NCBI RefSeq assembly: GCF_902170785.1
Contig: NZ_CABHYG010000016.1
Span: 372,001 to 436,000 of the forward strand
Reading direction: 5' to 3'
DNA: 64,000 nucleotides
Source of the DNA: Yersinia proxima
GTDB taxonomy: Bacteria > Pseudomonadota > Gammaproteobacteria > Enterobacterales > Enterobacteriaceae
Shown here: positions 1 through 10,303 of the stretch, one piece after another
Layout: every line of letters starts with the position of its first letter
Position numbering within the stretch: position 1 is the first letter of the stretch
The notes under the pieces: generated by a model
Seen by the model: the letters and a program-made list of their open reading frames with translations, nothing else
Database searches by the model: none
What the model was told of the DNA's origin: nothing
Translations under genes and position numbers: made by a program

Positions 1-211
1 CCACCAACTTTACCGCCGCAGCCGCGGTAAAACTGGCGTGCCCTGCGCCACAACCGAGATCAAGCAAACAGGCATCACCATGGGGTTGGAGCAGTGTCGC
101 CAGGCGCTGTAAATCTTTACCTTGAGCATGAACTGCACTGGTTAAATAGGCATTTGCCTGATCACCAAACTGCCTTTCAACGGCATCTTTGTGGCTATTT
201 TTTGTTGTCAT
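1..211 (-). CDS. SAM-dependent methyltransferase, N-terminal part (cut by window edge)
   Basis: Reverse-strand reading from the ATG at 209-211 gives about 70 residues beginning MTTKNSHKDAVERQFGDQA and containing LLDLGCGAGHAS, the glycine-rich motif I that binds S-adenosylmethionine in class I methyltransferases. The residues around it (AYLTSAVHAQGKDLQRL) resemble the enterobacterial YafE/UbiE-like family. The rest of the gene, including substrate-binding parts, lies beyond the left edge, so the substrate cannot be told. Confidence 0.75.
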   Translation of the reverse strand, partial: MTTKNSHKDAVERQFGDQANAYLTSAVHAQGKDLQRLATLLQPHGDACLLDLGCGAGHASFTAAAAVKLV

Positions 212-353
212 TGTATCCCCATTTTATGATTTAACCATCTGATTTACTTTATCTATCTTATTACCTAAAAAGCGTTAGAATGTTTTTACGAATTGAATCT
301 ACTCTACCCAAGACTAAACAATCACAATAGCGCGTTTACATTAGGGAAACATC

Positions 354-833
354 ATGATCGTACTCAGAGAGATGCGTGCCGAGGAACTCAGCGACTATCG
401 GAATTTATTTATTACCGAATATGCGCAAGATTTATCGTCCAACAGTGGTTATAGCAATGAACAGGCCGTCGCTCATGCCACACATAGCTTTGATAGCTAT
501 CTACCGGACGGTGTTGATAGCCCTGACGATCATTTGTATTGCATCGAAAATAAAATCAATATCGGCCAAAATAACCAACTGGTGGGCTACTTATGGTTCG
601 GATTGGGTAAAAACGATAGCGCGGCTTTTATTAAAGATTTCTATGTTCTGCCACAGTGTCAGCGCAAAGGATATGGCTCGGCCTGTTTACAAGAATTGGA
701 AAAATTGCTGGTGGCTCAAGATATATTTGAGATAAAGCTACGCGTTGCCGCGGATAACCCACAGGCGAAGAGACTATATGAGCAAATGGATTTTTTGGTG
801 ACGGGGTTTAATATGTCCAAATCATTGAAATAG
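354..833 (+). CDS. GNAT family N-acetyltransferase
   Basis: The 159-residue protein has the GNAT fold signature in its second half: a beta strand with FIKDFYVLPQCQRKGYGSACL, where QRKGYGS is the acetyl-CoA pyrophosphate-binding motif A (Q/R-x-x-G-x-G/A), followed by LRVAADNPQAKRLYEQMDF, the usual motif B ending in a (Y/L)Y..xGF-like stretch. It presumably moves an acetyl group from acetyl-CoA to an amine; the acceptor is unknown. The start is supported by an AGGGA ribosome site a few bases upstream. A small hairpin with a T-run follows the stop. It stands alone, divergent from the truncated methyltransferase gene. Confidence 0.9.
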   Translation: MIVLREMRAEELSDYRNLFITEYAQDLSSNSGYSNEQAVAHATHSFDSYLPDGVDSPDDHLYCIENKINIGQNNQLVGYLWFGLGKNDSAAFIKDFYVLPQCQRKGYGSACLQELEKLLVAQDIFEIKLRVAADNPQAKRLYEQMDFLVTGFNMSKSLK

Positions 834-847
834 AATGAAAAGTTCAT

Positions 848-870
848 CAGGCACTGAGCCTGCTGTTTTT
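848..870 (+). terminator. Possible terminator after the GNAT gene
   Basis: CAGGC / GCCTG stem with a 5-base loop, followed after three bases by TTTTT. The stem is short, so confidence is moderate. Confidence 0.5.
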
Positions 871-906
871 CTGATAAATCAGTCTAACCGGTAGGTGGGT
901 ATTGGA

Positions 907-1161
907 TTAAATCATTTTATCATCACCCATCTGTTGCAGTTGATCCTTGTAAGACTTCACTTTCTGGCGTTTCTTCATCCAAATAGAGAATGATACAACA
1001 AAAATCCCACCCGCCAAGGTTAATACACCTAACTCATGCTGATAAAACAGCATAATAACGAAATAGACAGCAGAGATAATTGCTACCCATTTAGCCGAAT
1101 GACCAATAGAGCTTTTCTCATCAGTCAAACGGCGGATACTCTCTTCCTCACTGATCCCCAT
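907..1161 (-). CDS. Small two-helix membrane protein, function unknown
   Basis: 84 residues. A charged N-terminus (MGISEEESIRRLTDEKSS) leads into two hydrophobic segments (about residues 25-40 and 44-61) with a very short turn (YQHELG), then a basic tail (KKRQKVKSYKDQ). This predicts a hairpin inner-membrane protein with both ends in the cytoplasm. A strong ribosome site (AAGGAGG) lies just upstream of the ATG, supporting a real gene. I do not recognise the family. It lies downstream of the giant glucan synthase gene on the same strand, about 130 bp after it, so it could be co-transcribed. Confidence 0.75.
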   Translation of the reverse strand: MGISEEESIRRLTDEKSSIGHSAKWVAIISAVYFVIMLFYQHELGVLTLAGGIFVVSFSIWMKKRQKVKSYKDQLQQMGDDKMI

Positions 1162-1289
1162 ACTTAATCCTCCTTATTGTCCAGCTTATAATATTGGGGC
1201 AGTTGCATGATAATTCAACATATTTTTTAGCTTTTATTTTATTAAGTCGAGATAGCGCTGATTGACTATCCCGACTCGGTTGATATTAG

Positions 1290-4200
1290 CTACAAAATAA
1301 TAATCAGTTCGTACTCTCCACCGTCCAGCGCTACCCGTAATCCATCTGGTTGAGAGGAGATAGGCGAGCCATTCAGTATCGCAGAACTGATCCCCTGACA
1401 GCGCTGAGCCGGGCTTTCAACACGAATGGCATAGCGCGTGTTGGCAAGGTTAACAGTCGCTTCAAAACCCTGCCAACTGGCTGGAATACAAGGATTAATG
1501 ACTAACTCTTTTCCTTCTCGCCGAATCCCCAGAATGCCTTCAATACCGGCACGATGCATCCAGCCTGCGGAGCCGGTATACCACGTCCAACCACCACGCC
1601 CAACGTGAGGTGCGACAGAATAAACATCGGCAGCGACCACATAAGGTTCAACTTTGTAACGCTCAATTCCCGCCGGGGTATTCCCATGATTTATCGGATT
1701 AAGTAATGCAAACAAATCACGGGCTTTATCCCCTTCCCCTAACTCGGCAAAAGCAAAAATCACCCACATCGCAGCGTGACTATATTGGCCACCATTTTCC
1801 CGTAACCCCGGTGGATAACCTTTAATGTAACCGGGGTCGTCAGAGGTTTTATCGAACGGTGGGGTGAACAACAAGGCCATGCCATCGTTAGGACGAATAA
1901 GATGATGTTCGAGCGAGGCCATCGCCTGCACTGCCCGCTGCGGATCTGCCGCTCCAGATAACACCGCCCATGATTGGGCGATAGAATCTATGCGGCACTC
2001 TTCGCACTCTTTGGCCCCCAACCAACTGCCGTTATCAAAGGTGGCGCGTCTATACCACTCACCATCCCACGCTTCCCGCTCCAATGCCGAGATTAAGCCA
2101 GTAAGATGGTGTTGCCATTGGCTGGCCCGCTGCGGATCACGCTCTTTTACCAGCGGAATAAACATTTTCAGCGTTGCCACCAGCAACCAACCTAGCCAAA
2201 CACTTTCGCCTTTTCCTTCCTCACCAACCCGGTTCATCCCATCATTCCAGTCACCCGTTCCCATCAATGGCAGACCCAGCTCTCCCGTCAGTTCAATACA
2301 TTGATCCAAACCTTTGGCGCAGTGTTCAAACAGTGAGGCGGTTTCTTGCGCCACCAATGGCTGGAAAAAGGCATCGTGTTCGCCCGGATGCAATATCGGC
2401 CCTTCGAGGAAGGGTACAATTTCATCCAGTACCGCGCCGTCACCACTGGCAAGAATATAAGTGGCTGTCGCATAAGAGAGCCATACCCGATCATCAGAGA
2501 TTCGGGTGCGCACTCCCTGCCCTGAATGTGGCAACCACCAGTGCTGGACATCGCCTTCAATAAATTGTCGCCCGGCCGCACGTAGCAGATGGTGACGAGT
2601 TGTCTCCGGCAGAGCAAAGGTAAGCGCCATACCATCTTGTAGTTGGTCACGGAATCCATAAGCGCCACTGGCTTGATAAAACGCCGATCGTGCCCAGACT
2701 CGGCATGCCAGTGTTTGATACAGCAGCCAACCATTGAGCATGATATCCATTTGCCTGTCCGGCGTTTTCACTTGAACCGCCTCCAACACCGTACGCCAGT
2801 ATTCAATGACTTCAGTCAGTACGGCATCCAGATTGGCAGCGCGGTAGCGCATAATTAACGCCTGCGCGTCACTCACAGAAGGGCACTGCCCCATAAACCA
2901 AACCACTTCAACCTGCTCACCGGCGGCCAGTTCAATGGTCTGCTGCAGCGCACTACAGGGATCGAATCCCGCCCCTGTAACACCAGATAGTGGTATTTTT
3001 GCCAGCAGCGAAAATGGGGCAGCACTATTGCCATAATGGCCGAGGAACTCGCTGCGGTCAGCGGTCCAACGACTCTGCTGCCCATTAAGGTCGGAAAAAG
3101 AAATTCTACCGGGGAAAGCGGTACTCCACGGATTACGCGCCAACATCGCGCCGGTTGTCTCATCTATTTCGGTGATAATAAATGGCCCGGTGGCACCACG
3201 CGATGTCGCCAATACCCACTCGGCATAGGCCGTTACTGAGATACGCCGTGGTGTATCTGACATATTATGTAAGGTCAGGCGAGATATTTTGATCGGGTCA
3301 GCCAACGGCACATATTGCAGCAGCGCCATACCAATACCATTAGCCTGATGCTCAAATCGGCTATAACCACGGCCATGTCGAGCAATGTAAGTGCCACCAT
3401 CACGGATAGGCTGTGCCGTCGGGCTCCACAGTTGGCCGGAATCTTCATCGCGTAGATAGAGGCATTCACCAGATGAATCGATAATTGGATCATTTAACCA
3501 AGGCGTTATCTGGTTTTCCCGACTGTTTTCAGCCCAGGTATAACCACTGCCGCTCGCGGAAACCTGGAAACCAAATGTCTGATTGGCAATAACATTAATC
3601 CAGGGTGCCGGTGTATTTTCCCCGTCATTGAGGCAGGTGACATATTCACGCCCCTGTTGAGCAAAGCCGCCCAGTCCATTAAAGAATTCTAAATTATCCG
3701 GTTGCGGTAATAATGTTTTCGCTAGCGGCAATTGTGCTGTCATCGGTGAATTGGCTGATTTAACCAGAGAAAAACCTGATTTTTTATCTTGATCAATCAA
3801 TCGTTTATCAGATGTGAATGATTTTTTAGCGGACGGAACCCCCTTTTTATCCTGCGTGAATAATAGATGATTCAGTTGATTGCCCAATGTGCCATAACGG
3901 GCTGAGAGCACCACTCGCGCGACAGAGCGCAATAATGCGCGTGTTTCGGCACTCATCAGATCAGCTCGCAAAGCATATGCAGAACCCTGGCGAAGTTCAT
4001 CGCCAAAACGAGGGCGCGATTGGCTACTGCGCACCGCAGTTTCAATGGCGATTTGCAGATCCTGTACATACGAAGAGGCTCGCTCGTTGATGATAACCAG
4101 ATCAACAGCCAGACGTTTCATGCGCCAGTATTCATGAGCGCGCAATAATTGTCGCACTTGCTCAATGTCTTCGATATCTTCAATACGCAGTAAGACTATC

Positions 4201-7200
4201 GGTAAATCGCCAGAGATTGATTGCGACCACAACATTGACTGGATTCCCGCGCCCCGCATGATAGTTGTGGACGGCGAGCGGAAGCGAGCATCGGCATACA
4301 AAATCGGCGCAGCCAGTTGCTGAAAATCAGCAGCTTCTTCCGCTTTAATTTCCAGATGGCGCAATTGCACCTGAGCCTGAGTCCAGGCCAGCGTTTTAGC
4401 ACGATCATACGCGCTACGGTCACGGTGTTTATCCACCATATCCAGCAAATCTTCTTTTGAAGAGGCGATCAGTGTCCAGAAAGAGACCGTGATAGTCTTA
4501 CCGGCCGGAATCAGTAAGCTTTGGCGCAACGAGAATATCGGATCGAGCACTGTCCCAACCGTATTTGACAGCGCCCCCCCTGCTTGTAGTGCTGTTGAGG
4601 TGGCAACCCGATTACCACGGCCAATAAATTTTGCCCGGTCCGATTCATATTGCAATGCAGACATCGGCAAGCCATCAGCCACCGCAAAATGCGCCGCCCA
4701 GACCTGAGGCTCTTGCGCCGTCCGAGGCCGACGAGTGGCAATTAAGGCCCCCAGCTCCGGTAAGAACTCGGTCACGACAAACATTTTGGCGAATGCCGGA
4801 TGAGCATTGTCGGCCGAGGCTGCCGCAAGCACGACTTCAGCATAAGAGGTCAGTTCAATCTCGCGAGCACGGCGACCGGTGTTCAGCAACGAAACGCGAC
4901 GAACTTCACCATCATCTTCGCTGGAAATCAGTACATTCATGCTGCTGGTGAGTGTGCCATCACGACAGATAAACTCAGCATGATCCTCAGCAAAAATCAC
5001 CTCGCGATGCGCATTATCACTAGCAGCCAACTGTGCCCCAGCCGACCAACTGCGACCACTGCGTAAATCGCGCAGGAAAATGAAGGAACCGTAATCATCA
5101 CAGGTAGCATCTTCTCGCCAGCGGGTGACGGCAACATCCAACCAGCGGCTATAGCCGGCCCCCGCGGTGGTCAACATCACAGCATAACGCCCGTTGGATA
5201 ATAGATGAGTGACCGGCGGCCCGATAACCGGTGAAGACAGGCGGCGCACTGTGGGCAGCGCGCTGTCCGCCACCGCTGATAGCAACACTTCTTCGGTACG
5301 TGGGTAGGCAATGGCCACATTGCGCGGCATGCGCTCTTGTAGCAATAACTCACAGGCCTGAATCATCGGTTCATGATGGAAGCGATTACGCATCCGGCCC
5401 TGCTGCAAGGTATTGGCGATAGCCACAATGGTCATCCCCTGATGGTGCGCCATATAGTTGCGCACAATCGCCACCGGCTGGTTTTCCGGCAATCGGGAGC
5501 GCGTAAAGTCTAACGCTTCATAAAAACCATAACGCCCCAGTGCCCCCATATCGGCCAGCCGCTCATAGTTTTGCAATGCGCCGTGAGGGTCAATCATGGT
5601 AGCCAACCCCGTCGCATAAGGCGCGATAACGGTATTTTCTGATAAACCGCGTTTTAACCCAAGCCCTGGCACACCAAAATTAGAATATTGATAGGTAAAC
5701 TCGATATCGCGCGCACTGTATGCCGACTCAGATATCCCCCACGGGATATTCAAGCTACGCCCATAAGCCTGTTGCCGTTCAACCACCAATTGATTGGTTT
5801 GTTCTAATAAGCTCCCTGCGGGTGCCCGCATCACTAATGACGGCATCAAATATTCGAACATCGAACCTGACCATGAAATCAGCGCCGCACCTTTGCCGAT
5901 TGGGGTGGCAGCCCGCCCTAAACGGAACCAATGCCGCGTCGGCACATCCCCTTTGGCGATAGCGAACAAACTGGCAAGTCGCGCTTCAGAAGCCAGTAAG
6001 TCATAGCAACTCGGGTCAAGGCTGTTATCCACCAGCGAATAGCCGATAGACAGTAACTTGCGTTCGGGATCGAGTAGGAAAGCAAAATCCATCGCCAGCG
6101 CCATATGACGAGCTTCGGCTGCTAATTTGAGCAATCGGTCATTGACCTGTTCCTGCATCTCTTGGGTCAATTGTTGATCATATTCATGTTCTGCGGCAGC
6201 AACAATCAGCGCCTCAATCCAATAACTCAAATCAATAAAGGCATGATCATCGATTGGGCGAGCGACACCGTGCACCATCGCAGTGGCTTTCGCCAACAAA
6301 GGTTTCAACGCCAGCGGTAACATTTCAGCTTCGCCAACATCTTTTAAATCCAGGCGAATTTGTTCCAGGACAGCCCAGAGTTTACGTTTAAAATCAACAT
6401 CACCCGGCGGGAGTTGCCTAAACGAAGCTTCAGCCAGCAACAGGTTATCCATCAACCCCTTGGCCCCGTTGGCTGCTAAGGGTTCTGCGGCCCACTCTTC
6501 ACAGGTATTGGCCAGTACAATCAAATGCCCGGCCAGATTTCCACTGTCAACGGAGGAAACATAAGCCGGTTCCAGTGCGCGCAGATCTTGCGTCCCATAC
6601 CAGTTAAAGAAATGCCCACGGAAACGCGCCAATTTATGAAAGGTTTCAAAAGTGGTTTCCAGCCGTACCAAAGTGCGATACGTCCCCGCCCAACCAAAAT
6701 CACGGGCCACCACAGTTGAGAGCAAATACAGGCCCATATTCGTCGGGGATGTGCGGTGTGCCACCACCGGTTTTGGGTCCTCCTGAAAATTATCAGGCGG
6801 CAGCATATTCTCATCAGGCGTGACAAAAGTTTCGAAGAAACGCCAGGTACGGCGGGCGATCAGCCGCAGCTCGGGAATATCTTCCCCAGTCATCGGTTTA
6901 TGCGATACCACCTGATGGGCGCGACTGGACCACAATGCAATGGCAGGGGCAAACAGCCAAAATAGCGCAAAAGGCAAAATCAACGGCCAGGCGGCGGGAG
7001 AGACAATCAGTGCAATGGCGACCATCAGCAAACCGAATAATGTACCACCAGCCATATGGCGATAAAAACCGGCTAAACCGGGGCGCGGCTTGCCTGCGGA
7101 TTGGGCCGCCGTCGTCCACTCCAATAAGTTCCGATGTGTTATAAACAGGCGAATCAGTGTGCGCCCAATAGCATCTGCCATTTGCCAGGCATGGTCAGCC

Positions 7201-9929
7201 AAAAAGACCAACGAAAGTAATATCTGGCTACCGGCGCGTTTGGCATCATCTAATAAAGAGCGTAAATGGTTACTAAGTCGAGTATTTTGAGATGGCCATA
7301 ATGAGAACAAAATCGGCAATAAAGAGGGCAAGGCAGCCAACACTATCACCACTAGCACGCCAACCCATGCCGCTGGCATGGGGAGCATCCAACTGCCACC
7401 CAGCAACAACAGGGTAAAAGGGGCAACCAGTGAACGGCGCAGGTTATCAACCATCTTCCAACGCCCCAGCAGCGGGATACTTTGATTGTTTTTACTCTGT
7501 TTTATAATTGATGGTTTGATAATGGATGGTTTGATAATCCAGGGCAGTAACTGCCAATCGCCCCGCGTCCAGCGGTGTTGGCGCTTGCTAACGACGTCAT
7601 AGCGTGCCGGTGACTCTTCAACCACTTCAATATCTGAAGCTAAGCCTGCACGGGCAAAAACCCCCTCAAACAGATCATGGCTGAGTAAGGTATTGTCCGG
7701 CACCCTACCTGCCAGTGAGGCTTCAAACGCATCAACATCATAAATGCCTTTGCCGGTGTAAGAGCCTTCACCAAACATATCCTGATAAACATCTGAAACT
7801 GCAGCGGCATAAGGGTCGATACCGCCAGGGCCGGAAAAGGCCCATTGATACAATGAACCGCCCTTTCCCATTGGTAATGCCAGTGTCACTCGCGGTTGAA
7901 GAATGCCATAGCCATCAACAACCCGTTGTTGATCAACACTAAAGCGTGGCCGATTAAGTGGATGTGCCATTTTACCGATTAAACGCAGCGCCGCATCACG
8001 CGGAAGGCGGGTATCAGCATCCAGCGTAATCACATAACGAACCCCTGCGGGCACCTGCGGTTCACCAGCCGCAGTGGCAATAAATGAGGTATCTGTTGCT
8101 CCGCGTAACAGGCGGTTAAGCTCATGCAACTTGCCCCGCTTGCGCTCCCAGCCCATCCAGCGGTTTTCACTTTCATTAAATATGCGCTGACGATAAAGCA
8201 ACAGGAAACGCGGGCCAGCCGGACCGGGGCCATATTGTTGATTTAGTCGGGCAATAGCTTCGTCAGCCAAAGCCAATAGTGGGCCATCACTCGGCAATAC
8301 CTGCGTATCAGCATCAACCCCATCGAGCAGCAGAGCAAAAGTCAGCGAGCCGGTAGTACCCGACAAATGATGGACTTCCAGTTGCTCAATTTGCTCCAGT
8401 AAATCAGCTTTACTGGTCAACAATGTGGGCACCGCCACTAAGGTTCGCAACTCATCGGGGACACCACTGGTCAGTTCCAGCCCTGGCAAAATCGTGGCAC
8501 CAAAGCTCCAGGTAATGATGCGGTTAACCAACGCAGTTGCCACTTCAGTCGCCGGAATAAACCCGACTAAGGCAAATATCACCAACCATCCGACTGCCAA
8601 ACCTGGGAAAGAGAGCGCCCATAATGCCAATGCCAGCAATCCCACCGTAACCAGTAAAATCGCCCCTATGTAACCGCCGACACCCAGACTGATACTCAGG
8701 CGGCTGAACCATAATCGCATTGAAGGGCTGAATCGGATCTGATTCTCTAATTCACGACGCCCTGCCCCAATTAAGTGATAACCGGGATCACGGCAGCGAT
8801 CGACATTTTCCGGTTCTGCGGTGGTTACCGCATTCTGCGCCGCTTGTAAGGCAAAGTTGGCAATCTCCAGTTCAGTGTAAGTCGAGCCACGGCATAATTG
8901 TTCTATGGCGCTGCGATACAGGTTGCGGGTTTGAAAATCCATACTGGCAAAGGCGCTTCCTTGCCGTAAACATTCATCTACCAGACTGACACTCTCAAAT
9001 AAATCAGCCCAATCAATATCCGAAATCATCCGCATACTGGTAATCACATTTCGCACTGAAACATTAGACGCCCCCTGACGTAATTGGGCATGCTGAACCA
9101 CTTCGCTGATCGTGACTCCTTGTAACTTCAGGCGGTCTTCCAGCCATCCCAGTGCTGGTGTGGTGCGCGGATCTTGATCGCGCAGCCGTTTTGCCAGCTG
9201 AGATGCAAATTGTTCAGATAATGGCTCCGTTGAACGCATCGCAATATCGGACTCTAGCGCTAAGCGGCTATCCCCTGCTGCCAATAACCGATTTGCCAAT
9301 GCTTCGGCGTCTGCACGCGCTTTGCGCCCTTGCGTAATCTGGTCGGCAAGGCGGCGTAAGTTCTCTATCAGCACAATACGCAGTGTAATCGCGACCGCCC
9401 ATAGCTCACCGATAGTCAGCGGTTGAACACGCTGATAGGCCATAATAAAACGGCACAATACCTCGGGGTCCAAATGGCTATCGGTATGTGCGACAAAGGC
9501 CCAGGTAATACCCAATACCCGCGGGTAACCAGCAAATGGCCCATCAGCCAGTTTGGGCAATTGGCGGTAATAGCCCGGCGGTAAATCGTCGCGAATCTCG
9601 CGGATCTGTTCTTCAACCAGATGATAATTATCCAGCAACCACTCAGCCGCAGGGACTACCGCACGACCTTTTTCTAACTCTGCGGCACTGGCCCGATATG
9701 CCGCCAGCAAGATATTGGCATTATCATCCAGCCGCGCATGCAAAGTAGACACCCGGGGTGGATGGAGTGTTATCGACTGAGCTTTAGCAAGGCTTTCAGC
9801 ATGTTGCTCCAACCGTTCGACACTGAATAACTCGTCCCTGACCGGCGCTAAATCATGCCAAGGTGTGACTGTAGTTCGTGATCCCAAAATGGATCTTTGC
9901 CCAAGAATAGTCTTTAGAAATGATTTCAT
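1290..9929 (-). CDS. ndvB: Cyclic beta-1,2-glucan synthase (NdvB/ChvB family), GT84-GH94 giant protein
   Basis: 2,879 residues, the length of the rhizobial/Brucella cyclic beta-1,2-glucan synthases. These inner-membrane enzymes start, elongate from UDP-glucose, trim and cyclise an osmoregulated periplasmic glucan. Visible landmarks: hydrophobic segments around residues 410-470; a glycosyltransferase core with VITLDADTRLPRDA (about residue 636, DxD-type) and RQHRWTRGDWQ (about 785, the QxxRW motif); further membrane segments at about 820-1010; glucan-hydrolase-like repeats in the middle; and a C-terminal GH94 phosphorylase domain with GTGDWNDGMN (about 2560), which holds the catalytic Asp and trims chain length. 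Two low-complexity stretches sit inside the protein: a KPSII repeat just after QxxRW and a lysine/serine-rich linker near residues 2020-2070. The start has an AAAGG site. Family assignment is firm; the ring size and product are inferred. Confidence 0.93.
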   Translation of the reverse strand: MKSFLKTILGQRSILGSRTTVTPWHDLAPVRDELFSVERLEQHAESLAKAQSITLHPPRVSTLHARLDDNANILLAAYRASAAELEKGRAVVPAAEWLLDNYHLVEEQIREIRDDLPPGYYRQLPKLADGPFAGYPRVLGITWAFVAHTDSHLDPEVLCRFIMAYQRVQPLTIGELWAVAITLRIVLIENLRRLADQITQGRKARADAEALANRLLAAGDSRLALESDIAMRSTEPLSEQFASQLAKRLRDQDPRTTPALGWLEDRLKLQGVTISEVVQHAQLRQGASNVSVRNVITSMRMISDIDWADLFESVSLVDECLRQGSAFASMDFQTRNLYRSAIEQLCRGSTYTELEIANFALQAAQNAVTTAEPENVDRCRDPGYHLIGAGRRELENQIRFSPSMRLWFSRLSISLGVGGYIGAILLVTVGLLALALWALSFPGLAVGWLVIFALVGFIPATEVATALVNRIITWSFGATILPGLELTSGVPDELRTLVAVPTLLTSKADLLEQIEQLEVHHLSGTTGSLTFALLLDGVDADTQVLPSDGPLLALADEAIARLNQQYGPGPAGPRFLLLYRQRIFNESENRWMGWERKRGKLHELNRLLRGATDTSFIATAAGEPQVPAGVRYVITLDADTRLPRDAALRLIGKMAHPLNRPRFSVDQQRVVDGYGILQPRVTLALPMGKGGSLYQWAFSGPGGIDPYAAAVSDVYQDMFGEGSYTGKGIYDVDAFEASLAGRVPDNTLLSHDLFEGVFARAGLASDIEVVEESPARYDVVSKRQHRWTRGDWQLLPWIIKPSIIKPSIIKQSKNNQSIPLLGRWKMVDNLRRSLVAPFTLLLLGGSWMLPMPAAWVGVLVVIVLAALPSLLPILFSLWPSQNTRLSNHLRSLLDDAKRAGSQILLSLVFLADHAWQMADAIGRTLIRLFITHRNLLEWTTAAQSAGKPRPGLAGFYRHMAGGTLFGLLMVAIALIVSPAAWPLILPFALFWLFAPAIALWSSRAHQVVSHKPMTGEDIPELRLIARRTWRFFETFVTPDENMLPPDNFQEDPKPVVAHRTSPTNMGLYLLSTVVARDFGWAGTYRTLVRLETTFETFHKLARFRGHFFNWYGTQDLRALEPAYVSSVDSGNLAGHLIVLANTCEEWAAEPLAANGAKGLMDNLLLAEASFRQLPPGDVDFKRKLWAVLEQIRLDLKDVGEAEMLPLALKPLLAKATAMVHGVARPIDDHAFIDLSYWIEALIVAAAEHEYDQQLTQEMQEQVNDRLLKLAAEARHMALAMDFAFLLDPERKLLSIGYSLVDNSLDPSCYDLLASEARLASLFAIAKGDVPTRHWFRLGRAATPIGKGAALISWSGSMFEYLMPSLVMRAPAGSLLEQTNQLVVERQQAYGRSLNIPWGISESAYSARDIEFTYQYSNFGVPGLGLKRGLSENTVIAPYATGLATMIDPHGALQNYERLADMGALGRYGFYEALDFTRSRLPENQPVAIVRNYMAHHQGMTIVAIANTLQQGRMRNRFHHEPMIQACELLLQERMPRNVAIAYPRTEEVLLSAVADSALPTVRRLSSPVIGPPVTHLLSNGRYAVMLTTAGAGYSRWLDVAVTRWREDATCDDYGSFIFLRDLRSGRSWSAGAQLAASDNAHREVIFAEDHAEFICRDGTLTSSMNVLISSEDDGEVRRVSLLNTGRRAREIELTSYAEVVLAAASADNAHPAFAKMFVVTEFLPELGALIATRRPRTAQEPQVWAAHFAVADGLPMSALQYESDRAKFIGRGNRVATSTALQAGGALSNTVGTVLDPIFSLRQSLLIPAGKTITVSFWTLIASSKEDLLDMVDKHRDRSAYDRAKTLAWTQAQVQLRHLEIKAEEAADFQQLAAPILYADARFRSPSTTIMRGAGIQSMLWSQSISGDLPIVLLRIEDIEDIEQVRQLLRAHEYWRMKRLAVDLVIINERASSYVQDLQIAIETAVRSSQSRPRFGDELRQGSAYALRADLMSAETRALLRSVARVVLSARYGTLGNQLNHLLFTQDKKGVPSAKKSFTSDKRLIDQDKKSGFSLVKSANSPMTAQLPLAKTLLPQPDNLEFFNGLGGFAQQGREYVTCLNDGENTPAPWINVIANQTFGFQVSASGSGYTWAENSRENQITPWLNDPIIDSSGECLYLRDEDSGQLWSPTAQPIRDGGTYIARHGRGYSRFEHQANGIGMALLQYVPLADPIKISRLTLHNMSDTPRRISVTAYAEWVLATSRGATGPFIITEIDETTGAMLARNPWSTAFPGRISFSDLNGQQSRWTADRSEFLGHYGNSAAPFSLLAKIPLSGVTGAGFDPCSALQQTIELAAGEQVEVVWFMGQCPSVSDAQALIMRYRAANLDAVLTEVIEYWRTVLEAVQVKTPDRQMDIMLNGWLLYQTLACRVWARSAFYQASGAYGFRDQLQDGMALTFALPETTRHHLLRAAGRQFIEGDVQHWWLPHSGQGVRTRISDDRVWLSYATATYILASGDGAVLDEIVPFLEGPILHPGEHDAFFQPLVAQETASLFEHCAKGLDQCIELTGELGLPLMGTGDWNDGMNRVGEEGKGESVWLGWLLVATLKMFIPLVKERDPQRASQWQHHLTGLISALEREAWDGEWYRRATFDNGSWLGAKECEECRIDSIAQSWAVLSGAADPQRAVQAMASLEHHLIRPNDGMALLFTPPFDKTSDDPGYIKGYPPGLRENGGQYSHAAMWVIFAFAELGEGDKARDLFALLNPINHGNTPAGIERYKVEPYVVAADVYSVAPHVGRGGWTWYTGSAGWMHRAGIEGILGIRREGKELVINPCIPASWQGFEATVNLANTRYAIRVESPAQRCQGISSAILNGSPISSQPDGLRVALDGGEYELIIIL
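7485..7545 (-). repeat. In-frame short tandem repeat inside ndvB
   Basis: The plus strand shows two near-identical copies of ATGGTTTGATAATG, flanked by a third degenerate copy. On the coding strand they give IIKPS IIKPS IIKQS, a low-complexity stretch inserted directly after the QxxRW region of the glycosyltransferase. Confidence 0.75.
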
Positions 9930-10303
9930 AGGTACCTTTCTGGTCGGGTGCTCATACAGTCTTATGGCAATCTGTACAATAAAAAATCGGGGCGAGCCGC
10001 ATGGTCTTGAACAGAAAAAACCCTTACAGGCAGAATGCTGTCAAAGATGCTGAGTGAAGGTAGAAAGCAAAAGACTGATACATACAAACAAACAGTCAAA
10101 AAAGAGGCGAGTAAAGGCTGACGTTATGCATAAATATGCGGCAGCGGTAAAGCTGAATAGTATTAACTATAGCCCAAAGAAAGAAATACGGATCAGAGCA
10201 TAAAATAAATTAAATAAAACAAGTTGTTATAAACATAACCAGAGAGGAAATTGTCAGACCTGCTGTCTGGATACAATTACACAGGCAGCAGGTATTTCAG
10301 AAA
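9930..10303. other. Intergenic region upstream of ndvB
   Basis: This 374-bp stretch separates the ndvB start from the ycgR stop; both genes read leftwards. It should hold the ndvB promoter, but no convincing -35/-10 pair or known operator was picked out. The only clear structure is the hairpin at 10258-10293 after ycgR. No credible small gene was seen. Confidence 0.6.
10258..10293 (-). terminator. Hairpin after ycgR, possible terminator
   Basis: ACCTGCTGTCTG and CAGGCAGCAGGT form a 12-bp stem with one mismatch and a 12-base loop. The T-run on the minus strand is weak, so it may be a transcript-end stabiliser rather than an intrinsic terminator. Confidence 0.5.
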
